Below are positions 1 to 5,973 of a stretch of DNA of 7,967 bases, piece after piece; positions within the stretch are counted from its first letter, which is position 1, and every line of letters starts with the position of its first letter. The stretch covers positions 1-7,967 of the forward strand of contig NVTH01000158.1 of NCBI GenBank assembly GCA_002401525.1. The letters are read 5' to 3'. A program made the translations under genes and the position numbers. The notes below the pieces were generated by a model. The model had not been told where the DNA came from and ran no database searches. It saw only the letters and a program-made list of their open reading frames with translations. This DNA comes from Moraxellaceae bacterium (GTDB taxonomy: Bacteria > Pseudomonadota > Gammaproteobacteria > Pseudomonadales > UBA3067).

Positions 1-1832
1 AGCAAGATAGCAGCAGTGATTCCAGCAATGAAATTACTGAAGCAGAATTTGATGCGTTGTTGGAACAACTGCATGGAAAATCAGCTCCAAGTGCAGGCTC
101 CCAGGCTAGTACCGAAGAAACTCAAACCTCCGAGACGCCTGAAAGCCCTAAGGAATCGCCCGATGTGTTAAGTGCGGCGGCGCAAACTGAAGAGATTTCC
201 GAAACGGAATTTGATGCATTGTTGGATGAGTTACACGGCAAAGGGAAAAAGATTTCTGGTGACAATCCCACCGCTTCTCCAGTAGCCGTTGAAGATGCCA
301 AGCAAGGTGAAGGCGGTTCAGTAGCGAGTTCGGAAAATGATTTTATTGGGGATAGTGAGTTTGACGCGTTGCTGGATGACTTGCACGGTGCCGGGAAGGC
401 ACCTGGAAAGCCTGCCTCTGGCAATGGCACTAGTGGTGGAAATAGTAGCGGCGCGAGTTCTGCGGTGTCTAAAGGGCAAGCTTCACCCCCTGCTAGCACG
501 GCGGCAGCGAGCGCACCGAAAAAGGTTTCACCTCAACCTACTGCGAGTGTTAAACCCTCTGCACCTGCACCTGCACCTGCACCGAAACGAGCAGCGGTGG
601 CACCGAAAGTCGAGCCAAAAGGAGCGGCGGCGAAGCGTCCTTCACGAGATGCCCCTGTGGCTGCAGAAACCACCGTGCGAGTGGATACCAAACGCCTAGA
701 CGATATTATGAACATGGTCGGTGAGTTGGTATTGGTGCGGAACCGCTTAGTGCGTTTGGGTCTAAAAAGCAATGATGAAGCAATGTCGCGGGCGGTGGCG
801 AATCTTGATGTAGTCACGGCAGATTTGCAGATGTCAGTGATGAAAACTCGCATGCAGCCGATTAAGAAAGTGTTCGGGCGCTTTCCTCGGGTGGTGCGTG
901 ATTTGGCGAGAAACCTTAAAAAAGAAATTAACCTTGAGTTACAAGGTGAGGAAACGGATTTAGATAAAAATCTAGTGGAGGCATTAGCGGATCCATTAGT
1001 GCATTTGGTTCGAAACTCGGTGGACCACGGCGTTGAAATGCCAGACGTCAGGGAAGCAATGGGTAAATCGCGTTCTGGAAAAATAACCCTTGCGGCTCAA
1101 CAAGAAGGCGATCATATCGTTCTCTCAATCACTGATGATGGTGGGGGGATGGATGCCGCGGTTTTAAAGAGCAAAGCGGTTGAAAAAGGTTTAATGGATG
1201 AAGAAGCAGCAGAAAGGCTGAGCGAAACGGAAGCCTTTAATCTGATTTTTCATCCCGGCTTCTCCACTAAGGAACAAGTCTCCGATGTTTCCGGTCGTGG
1301 TGTGGGAATGGATGTTGTTAAGACAAAAATATCTCAGCTCAATGGCACTATTGACGTTCAGTCTGTGAAAGGGGAAGGGACTCAAATTGCGATTAAGGTG
1401 CCATTGACGTTAGCGATTATGCCCACTTTGATGGTGATGTTAGGGTGTCAGACGTTTGCGTTGCCTTTGGTCAGTGTTAACGAAATATTTCATATGGATT
1501 TGTCGCAAACGAATGTAGTCGATGGTCAGGAAGTAGTGATTGTTCGAGAAAAAGCCTTGCCGTTATTCCATTTGAAAAAATGGTTAATTACTGAAGATGC
1601 AGGTGACTCGGTGAAAGAATCCGCGCATGTGGTGATTGTTTCTGTGGCGACTCAAAAGGTTGGGTTTGTTGTGGATGCGTTAATTGGTCAAGAAGAGGTG
1701 GTGATTAAGCCGCTGGGTAAAATGTTACATGGTACACCCGGTATGGCGGGAGCGACTATTACCGGAGACGGACGTATCGCGCTTATTCTCGATGTGCCAA
1801 GTATGTTAAGAAAGTACGCAAATCATACCTAA
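1..1832 (+). CDS. cheA: Chemotaxis histidine kinase CheA (5'-truncated by the window edge)
   Basis: CheA autophosphorylates with ATP in receptor arrays and passes phosphate to CheY and CheB. The frame is open from base 3 with no stop, so the start and the P1 phosphotransfer domain lie upstream. The TTG at 57 is internal, because the first copy of a repeated element starts before it. Numbering residues from that TTG: a low-complexity linker (1-200) holds EFDALLDxLHG repeats and an Ala-Pro stretch (169-176). P3 dimerisation runs about 205-268. The P4 ATPase shows an N-box (HLVRNSVDHG, 316-325), DDGGGMD (360-366) and GRGVGMDVV (413-421). The P5 CheW-like domain runs about 450-588. All visible kinase motifs are intact. 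Identification is very secure. Whether a CheY-binding P2 domain exists upstream cannot be seen. Confidence 0.98.
   Translation, partial: QDSSSDSSNEITEAEFDALLEQLHGKSAPSAGSQASTEETQTSETPESPKESPDVLSAAAQTEEISETEFDALLDELHGKGKKISGDNPTASPVAVEDAKQGEGGSVASSENDFIGDSEFDALLDDLHGAGKAPGKPASGNGTSGGNSSGASSAVSKGQASPPASTAAASAPKKVSPQPTASVKPSAPAPAPAPKRAAVAPKVEPKGAAAKRPSRDAPVAAETTVRVDTKRLDDIMNMVGELVLVRNRLVRLGLKSNDEAMSRAVANLDVVTADLQMSVMKTRMQPIKKVFGRFPRVVRDLARNLKKEINLELQGEETDLDKNLVEALADPLVHLVRNSVDHGVEMPDVREAMGKSRSGKITLAAQQEGDHIVLSITDDGGGMDAAVLKSKAVEKGLMDEEAAERLSETEAFNLIFHPGFSTKEQVSDVSGRGVGMDVVKTKISQLNGTIDVQSVKGEGTQIAIKVPLTLAIMPTLMVMLGCQTFALPLVSVNEIFHMDLSQTNVVDGQEVVIVREKALPLFHLKKWLITEDAGDSVKESAHVVIVSVATQKVGFVVDALIGQEEVVIKPLGKMLHGTPGMAGATITGDGRIALILDVPSMLRKYANHT
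45..389 (+). repeat. Triplicated EFDALLDxLHG element in the CheA linker
   Basis: Three copies of an 11-residue element are encoded at 45-77 (EFDALLEQLHG), 207-239 (EFDALLDELHG) and 357-389 (EFDALLDDLHG). They are 54 and 50 residues apart in an otherwise acidic, Ser/Gly/Pro-rich linker. Each is preceded by a similar acidic lead-in (ITEA, ISET, IGDS). The copies differ at many synonymous positions, for example gcg/gca and ttg/ctg, so the peptide rather than the DNA looks conserved. Each copy looks like a short amphipathic helix. In Vibrio, polar CheA proteins carry a LID region that binds ParP. That these elements serve the same role here is inference. Confidence 0.9.
561..584 (+). repeat. GCACCT tandem hexamer in cheA (Ala-Pro linker)
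   Basis: Almost four tandem copies of GCACCT encode four Ala-Pro dipeptides just before the P3 domain of CheA. The 6-bp unit keeps the frame whatever the copy number, so slippage here would only change linker length. Confidence 0.85.
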
Positions 1833-1840
1833 TTTTAAGA

Positions 1841-1875
1841 ACACCCGAACGCTTTGGTGTATCACTTCTTTTTTT
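1841..1875 (+). terminator. Weak terminator-like hairpin after cheA
   Basis: ACACC (1841-1845) pairs with GGTGT (1856-1860) around a 10-base loop, where two further pairs, one of them a wobble, are possible. A run of seven T (1869-1875) follows 8 bases later. The stem is short and the T run is not adjacent, so this is at best a partial terminator or attenuator between cheA and cheB. Confidence 0.35.
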
Positions 1876-1880
1876 ATCGA

Positions 1881-1909
1881 TTGACCCCTAATATTAACGC
1901 GGCAATGAT
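1881..1909 (+). promoter_or_regulatory. Possible sigma-70 promoter upstream of cheB
   Basis: TTGACC (1881-1886, 5/6 match to TTGACA) is followed after exactly 17 bases by AATGAT (1904-1909, 4/6 match to TATAAT). It lies in the 220-base cheA-cheB spacer, just after the weak terminator-like hairpin. A transcript starting here would have a leader of roughly 135 bases before cheB. The -10 match is mediocre, so chance is a real alternative. Confidence 0.3.
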
Positions 1910-2025
1910 TGGTTTAATACGCAGTCATTAAACTAGTACGAGTGACTGGTAGGCAATTTGAAAGCAGTCGTATAGATCCAGCGTGGCGCAATAAGGTGGT
2001 TAGAAGATTAGAGGCTCGTTACTAG

Positions 2026-2053
2026 AGAATAAAGAATAGGAAATAGAAATTAA
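2026..2053 (+). repeat. Degenerate 7-bp tandem repeat over the cheB ribosome-binding region
   Basis: Four heptamers follow one another directly: agaataa, agaatag, gaaatag, aaattaa. The last ends on the A of the cheB ATG. The only Shine-Dalgarno-like triplet (AGG, 2038-2040) falls across the second and third units, 12 bases before the start, which is a loose spacing. The repeat is imperfect and its significance is uncertain. Confidence 0.45.
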
Positions 2054-3168
2054 TGACGGTGAAAGTTTTGGTGGTTGACGATTCAAAATTTTATCGCCAC
2101 CGATTGTGCGAGATATTAAATCTTGAAGACCGCATCGAAGTCGTGGGCACTGCGGGCAGCGGTGAGCAAGCGATTGAAAAAACCCTCGAGCTGTCTCCTG
2201 ATGTTATTACAATGGATTATGAGATGCCTGGAATGGATGGTATCACAGCGATTCGTGAAATCATGAAACTACGCCCCACGCCTGTATTGATGTTTTCATC
2301 CTTGTCCTACGAAGGTTCGCGGGTTTCGAATGATGCGATCAATGCCGGTGCGGTGGGCGCTATTGCTAAAAACTTCGATAAAATGTCTAGTCGAGACGCG
2401 GCTTCTAATCAGGAGCTCACGCGTACCATCATGCGAGCGGCTAACCACTCAAATTTAAAACGCGATCACAAAGTGGGAGCGTTCACGGATCAGGTCGGTG
2501 ATCAGAAGACCAATAATTCCCCTCGCCATGATGTGCCTGATTCAACGGCAATCAAAAAGGCGACTACACGAGAGACTAAATCCGATAACAATGATCTAGA
2601 TGTTTCAAAGTTTGATTTGATTTTAATGGCAAGCTCAACCGGGGGACCGGTGGCGTTGAAACGAATACTAGAACGGGTGAATGCCAACTTTTCTGTGCCT
2701 ATTATTGTGATTCAACATATGCCGATGTCGTTTACTGAAGCGTTTTCGAAACGTTTGGACCAGATTTGCGATGTCAGTGTTAAGGAAGCCTGCGATGGCG
2801 ACTCCATTAAAAAGGGCAGCGTTTTGGTGGCCCCTGGGGGGCATCAATTGGTCATGGCAGGGCATCATTCGAAAACCGTAAGGGTGATCGAAGAGGGCAA
2901 TAGGTCATCCTACTGCCCATCGGTGGATGTTTGCTTTAATTCAGTAGCGGAAATGTTTCGCGGCAAGGTATTAGCCATTATTTTAACCGGCATGGGTTCG
3001 GATGGTTTAAAGGGCGCACAGTCTCTTAAGAAAATGGGCGCGACGATATGGGCTCAGGATGAGGACAGTTGCGTGGTGTACGGGATGCCCATGGCCGTCA
3101 CTAGAGCGAATTTGGTGGATCGAGTATTAAGTTTGGCCGATATTTCGGAACGGATGGCGGGACATTAA
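2053..3168 (+). CDS. cheB: Chemotaxis response regulator / protein-glutamate methylesterase CheB
   Basis: CheB removes methyl groups from chemoreceptor glutamates (and can deamidate glutamines), giving adaptation. It is activated when CheA phosphorylates its receiver domain. The receiver (about 1-110) has the acidic pair D9/D10, phospho-acceptor D55 in VITMDYEMPGMDG, a switch Ser at 82/83 and K106. A polar linker (about 111-185) joins it to the methylesterase domain (about 187-368). The catalytic triad can be read as S195 (SSTGGP), H222 (QHMP) and D317 (TGMGSDG), by comparison with Salmonella S164/H190/D286. The ATG at 2053 is fixed closely by an in-frame TAG at 2044. The length (371) is normal for the family. 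The receiver has K106-Asn where most CheB proteins have Lys-Pro. Confidence 0.97.
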   Translation: MTVKVLVVDDSKFYRHRLCEILNLEDRIEVVGTAGSGEQAIEKTLELSPDVITMDYEMPGMDGITAIREIMKLRPTPVLMFSSLSYEGSRVSNDAINAGAVGAIAKNFDKMSSRDAASNQELTRTIMRAANHSNLKRDHKVGAFTDQVGDQKTNNSPRHDVPDSTAIKKATTRETKSDNNDLDVSKFDLILMASSTGGPVALKRILERVNANFSVPIIVIQHMPMSFTEAFSKRLDQICDVSVKEACDGDSIKKGSVLVAPGGHQLVMAGHHSKTVRVIEEGNRSSYCPSVDVCFNSVAEMFRGKVLAIILTGMGSDGLKGAQSLKKMGATIWAQDEDSCVVYGMPMAVTRANLVDRVLSLADISERMAGH

Positions 3169-3194
3169 CTGTGGCGGTAAAGGTGGATTTTATA

Positions 3195-3213
3195 TTGGCA
3201 TGGTTGGCAATGG
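3195..3213 (+). repeat. Short direct repeat in the cheB-motC spacer
   Basis: TTGGCATGG (3195-3203) is followed at once by TTGGCAATGG (3204-3213), a tandem duplication differing by one inserted A. It lies in the 73-base spacer upstream of motC. No promoter or terminator is evident there. Confidence 0.6.
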
Positions 3214-3241
3214 ATGATTTGATTCTAACAAGTAGGGCTAA

Positions 3242-3982
3242 GTGGATATATTAAGCCTCATTGGCTTGGTGTTAGGCATTAGTGCGGTCGTGGTGGGTAA
3301 TTACCTAGACGGTGGCCACATTGATGCGCTACTGAATTTTTCTGCGGCTTTTATTGTTCTATCGGGTACTTTGGGTGCTGTGCTTCTGCAAACTCCTTTT
3401 GCAGATTTATACCGCGCAATGCGTTTGTTGATTTGGGTGTTTTTTCCGCCTCGGATTAAGCTGGAGAGTGGCATTCAAAAAATGGTCCATTGGAGTACTA
3501 CTGCGCGGAAGGAAGGGTTGTTGGGTTTGGAAGCTATTATTGAGATAGAGCCAGACCCTTTTGCTCAGAAGGGATTGCAATTACTCGTGGATGGCAATGA
3601 GCCTGAGTCCATTCGCAGTGTGCTTGAAGTTGATGTTATTGTGCGAGAGATGGGCGATAAAGCAGCGGCAAGAGTGTTTGAAAGTATGGGTGGGTATGCG
3701 CCCACTATCGGTATTATTGGCGCAGTAATGGGATTAATTCATGTGATGAATAATTTAGCGGATCCGTCGAAACTAGGCGCCGGTATTGCCACAGCGTTTG
3801 TTGCGACGATCTATGGCGTTGGGCTCGCGAACTTACTTTTTTTGCCTGTGGCTCATAAAATTAAAAGTGTTTCTGCGTTGGAATTGCGTTATCGAGAAAT
3901 GCTGATTGAGGGAATGATTGCAATTGCGGAAGGCGATAACCCGCGCGCGATTGAGATGAAATTAAATGGATACATTACCTAG
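3242..3982 (+). CDS. motC: Flagellar motor stator protein MotC (MotA family)
   Basis: This is the A subunit of the second stator, the pentameric inner-membrane part that forms an ion channel with MotD and pushes on FliG. Four membrane segments are visible: about 2-22, 33-51, 153-175 and 184-206. The large cytoplasmic loop carries R89 and E97, spaced like E. coli MotA R90/E98, which contact FliG. P154 (GYAPTIG) and P202 (FLPVA) match the two conserved channel prolines. The start is the GTG at 3242, giving MDILSLIGLVLG, typical of pseudomonad MotC. The upstream in-frame ATG at 3200 hits a stop within six codons. TAGGG (3233-3237) is a weak ribosome-binding site. MotCD is known in Pseudomonas to support swarming and high-load motility. 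The name rests on pairing with motD and on the neighbourhood. Confidence 0.93.
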   Translation: MDILSLIGLVLGISAVVVGNYLDGGHIDALLNFSAAFIVLSGTLGAVLLQTPFADLYRAMRLLIWVFFPPRIKLESGIQKMVHWSTTARKEGLLGLEAIIEIEPDPFAQKGLQLLVDGNEPESIRSVLEVDVIVREMGDKAAARVFESMGGYAPTIGIIGAVMGLIHVMNNLADPSKLGAGIATAFVATIYGVGLANLLFLPVAHKIKSVSALELRYREMLIEGMIAIAEGDNPRAIEMKLNGYIT

Positions 3983-4004
3983 GGATTGGTCTGCAACAAG
4001 AGTG

Positions 4005-4073
4005 AGTTTATAAACCACACCGAAGTTTAAGCCACACCGAAGTATAAATAACCTCGAGGTATAAACGGTCTGA
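4005..4073 (+). repeat. Degenerate 17-19 bp tandem repeat between motC and motD
   Basis: About four units start at 4005, 4024, 4041 and 4058 (steps of 19, 17 and 17 bases). Each begins agt/ggt followed by a TTA/TATAA-rich stretch, and ends cacaccga or a relative such as cctcga or gtctga. Units one and two share an exact ccacaccgaagt across the junction (4015-4026 and 4032-4043). The array fills most of the 103-base spacer and contains the palindrome CCTCGAGG (4052-4059). No coding frame crosses it. Confidence 0.7.
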
Positions 4074-4085
4074 CACGTATGGGTT

Positions 4086-5060
4086 ATGAGTATGCGCCGC
4101 GCTAGACAAGAAGAGCCTGAAAATAATGACCGTTGGGTAATATCGTACGCCGACTTTATAACGCTTTTATTCGCCTTTTTTGTGGTGATGTACTCAATTT
4201 CGTCAGTGAATGAAGGTAAATATAAGGTGCTTTCAGAATCAATGGTGGAGGCCTTTCGTCCCCTTAAGAAGTCGGTTAGACCTATTGAGTTTGATAGTCG
4301 CGCTAATCAGCCTCAGTTTTCGGTCATCGAATTCCCCGATTGGATGAGGGAAATTGAATCATTCGATGAAGGGGATCTGGAGCAATTGGACAATGAAATA
4401 GGAGAGGAAGAAGATCCGGGAGATGGCCCTAATGACAAGCAGCTAGAAAACATTGCTTCAATTCTAGAAAACACTTTAACCGACTTTATCGGGGAGGGTT
4501 TGGTGTCTGTGAATCGAAAAGATTTATGGATTGAGGTAGAGATTAAAAGCAAAATATTATTTGATAGTGGCATGGTGGATATCAGTTTTCAGGCCGAACC
4601 TATTTTAATTGCACTTGCCGGTGCGGTGAGCGACTTGTCTAATAAAATAAGGGTCGAGGGGCATACGGACAATGTGCCCATTGTGACCGATATTTATCCG
4701 TCCAATTGGGAGTTGTCGGCGGCTCGAGCGGTGGCAGTGGTACAACTCCTCATTAGAGGAGGGGTTGCACCGGAGCGATTAGCGGCGGTAGGACTGGGAG
4801 AATACCAACCGATAGGAAGTAATTATTCTGAGTCGAGCCGTGCTCGGAATCGGCGCGTGGTGGTGATTATTTCTAAACACGATGGTGTTGCGGAGAAGGA
4901 GAATGAACAGAGTGATAAAGCGAGTTCTAGTAATAGCGATGCGAATGAAATCACTACTGTGGATTCGAATCGAGCTCTACGCCCACTTACACCCAAACGT
5001 TTGAAGGGCGGTGGGTTGTTGTTTTCGAGAGAGTCGTTGGTTGAGCCAGATCAAAATTAA
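4086..5060 (+). CDS. motD: Flagellar motor stator protein MotD (MotB family)
   Basis: MotD is the B subunit of the stator. It supplies the ion-binding aspartate and anchors the complex to peptidoglycan. One membrane helix (about 18-39) carries D23 in SYADFITLLFAFF, equivalent to E. coli MotB D32. The context resembles proton-type MotB, but ion choice is inference. The OmpA-like domain (about 140-263) shows EGHTDNVPI (191-199), NWELSAARA and ARNRRVVVI (253-261), the peptidoglycan-binding motifs. Between them is a very acidic stretch (about 82-117). After 264 comes a 60-residue Ser/Asn/Lys-rich tail, probably disordered. The start could be ATG 4086 or ATG 4092. The second gives MRRARQEE, closer to pseudomonad MotD, with GGG (4081-4083) 8 bases upstream. 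motC lies immediately upstream. Confidence 0.94.
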   Translation: MSMRRARQEEPENNDRWVISYADFITLLFAFFVVMYSISSVNEGKYKVLSESMVEAFRPLKKSVRPIEFDSRANQPQFSVIEFPDWMREIESFDEGDLEQLDNEIGEEEDPGDGPNDKQLENIASILENTLTDFIGEGLVSVNRKDLWIEVEIKSKILFDSGMVDISFQAEPILIALAGAVSDLSNKIRVEGHTDNVPIVTDIYPSNWELSAARAVAVVQLLIRGGVAPERLAAVGLGEYQPIGSNYSESSRARNRRVVVIISKHDGVAEKENEQSDKASSSNSDANEITTVDSNRALRPLTPKRLKGGGLLFSRESLVEPDQN

Positions 5061-5095
5061 CAGTAAATGTGCAGACAAAAGTAATCGGGCCATGG

Positions 5096-5112
5096 GGATA
5101 GAGTGGATAGAG
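5096..5112 (+). repeat. Short tandem repeat in the motD-parC spacer
   Basis: GGATAGAG occurs at 5096-5103 and again at 5105-5112, a 9-bp period. It lies in the 112-base spacer before parC. No coding or promoter signal is attached to it. Confidence 0.55.
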
Positions 5113-5161
5113 GCGCTAGGGTATCAAGCGGAAGATAATGAGTAGTGCCGCTAATGAGCAA

Positions 5162-5170
5162 AAGGAAAGG
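5162..5170 (+). promoter_or_regulatory. Strong ribosome-binding site of parC
   Basis: AAGGAAAGG lies directly upstream of the TTG start of parC, with the AAGGA core 6 bases away. It settles the start: the in-frame codons back to the TGA at 5155-5157 include no other start codon, and the Walker A motif begins only nine residues in. A strong site paired with a weak start codon suggests tuned translation. Confidence 0.8.
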
Positions 5171-5172
5171 GT

Positions 5173-5973
5173 TTGAAGATTTGGGCGGTTGCAAATCAAA
5201 AAGGAGGGGTGGGGAAAACCACAAGCGTGGTGAGCTTGGGTGGTCTGTTGGCGGGCCTTGGGAAAAAAGTGTTGATGGTGGATTTGGACCCTCATGGATC
5301 GCTTACTTGTTATTTTAAATTAAATCCTGACAGTATTGAGCAATCAAGCTACCCATTATTTTTGCATGAGGGAACGGTTCCTGATGATTTGGCGCAGAAG
5401 ATGGTGTGTTCGACCTCCGTGCCGGGCTTGGATTTAATTCCCGCTTCTTCAGCATTAGTCACTCTCGAGCGACGGTTCGGTGTGCAAGCTGGAATGGGCC
5501 TAGTGATTAGTAAGGCCCTGGCTCAATTGCGGGGCCAGTATGATTTCGTTTTTATTGATACGCCGCCTCAATTGGGGGTGTTGTTAGTCAATGCCTTAGC
5601 GGCGAGTGAATTAATTTTGATCCCAGTACAAACGGAATTTCTCGCCTTGAAAGGCTTGGAAAGAATGATGCATACCTTGCAGATGATCATGAAGTCTCAA
5701 GGTCATGAGTTGAAATATTTGGTGATTCCCACGATGTATGATCGTAGAACTCATGCTTCGGTGGAAAGTTTACGAAGGTTACGGGTGCAGTATGAAAACA
5801 ATATTTGGCCCGGATGTATTGTTATTGATACTAAGTTCCGTGATGCGAGTAGTGCTGGAATGCCTTTGTCGCAAATGTTTCCTTCATCTCGAGGAGTTAA
5901 AGCGTACCGTTCTTTGTTAAAGTATTTAGTGGAAAATTTGACTGCGATTGGTATGAAAGTAAATCATGGTTAA
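5173..5973 (+). CDS. parC: ParA/Soj-type ATPase ParC, polar positioning of chemotaxis arrays
   Basis: This is a MinD/ParA-family ATPase whose ATP-dependent dimer cycle positions chemosensory arrays at cell poles together with ParP (shown for Vibrio ParC; the pseudomonad relatives act similarly). The deviant Walker A is KGGVGKTT (10-17), with signature Lys 10 and catalytic Lys 15. Walker A' is MVDLDPHGS (35-43), with His in place of the usual Gln in DPQGN. Walker B is FVFIDTPPQLG (125-135). MYDRRTHAS (188-196) matches the usual region after the fifth strand. The length of 266 fits single-domain ParA proteins, with no N-terminal DNA-binding domain as in plasmid ParA. TTG is the forced start. 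The stop overlaps the parP start by 8 bases, implying coupled translation. There is no parB or parS-like element nearby, which argues against chromosome partition. Confidence 0.92.
   Translation: MKIWAVANQKGGVGKTTSVVSLGGLLAGLGKKVLMVDLDPHGSLTCYFKLNPDSIEQSSYPLFLHEGTVPDDLAQKMVCSTSVPGLDLIPASSALVTLERRFGVQAGMGLVISKALAQLRGQYDFVFIDTPPQLGVLLVNALAASELILIPVQTEFLALKGLERMMHTLQMIMKSQGHELKYLVIPTMYDRRTHASVESLRRLRVQYENNIWPGCIVIDTKFRDASSAGMPLSQMFPSSRGVKAYRSLLKYLVENLTAIGMKVNHG

Noticed and set aside
57..59. TTG as the start of cheA
   Set aside because: The frame is open to the window edge. The first EFDALL copy begins at 45, and CheA needs an upstream phosphotransfer domain.
122..499. 125-residue minus-strand open frame opposite the CheA linker
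   Set aside because: It is a shadow of the low-complexity linker. Its apparent repeats mirror the CheA EFDALL copies.
5173..5973. Chromosome or plasmid partition ParA
   Set aside because: There is no parB or parS-like sequence nearby. The gene sits in a chemotaxis cluster directly coupled to a CheW-like parP.
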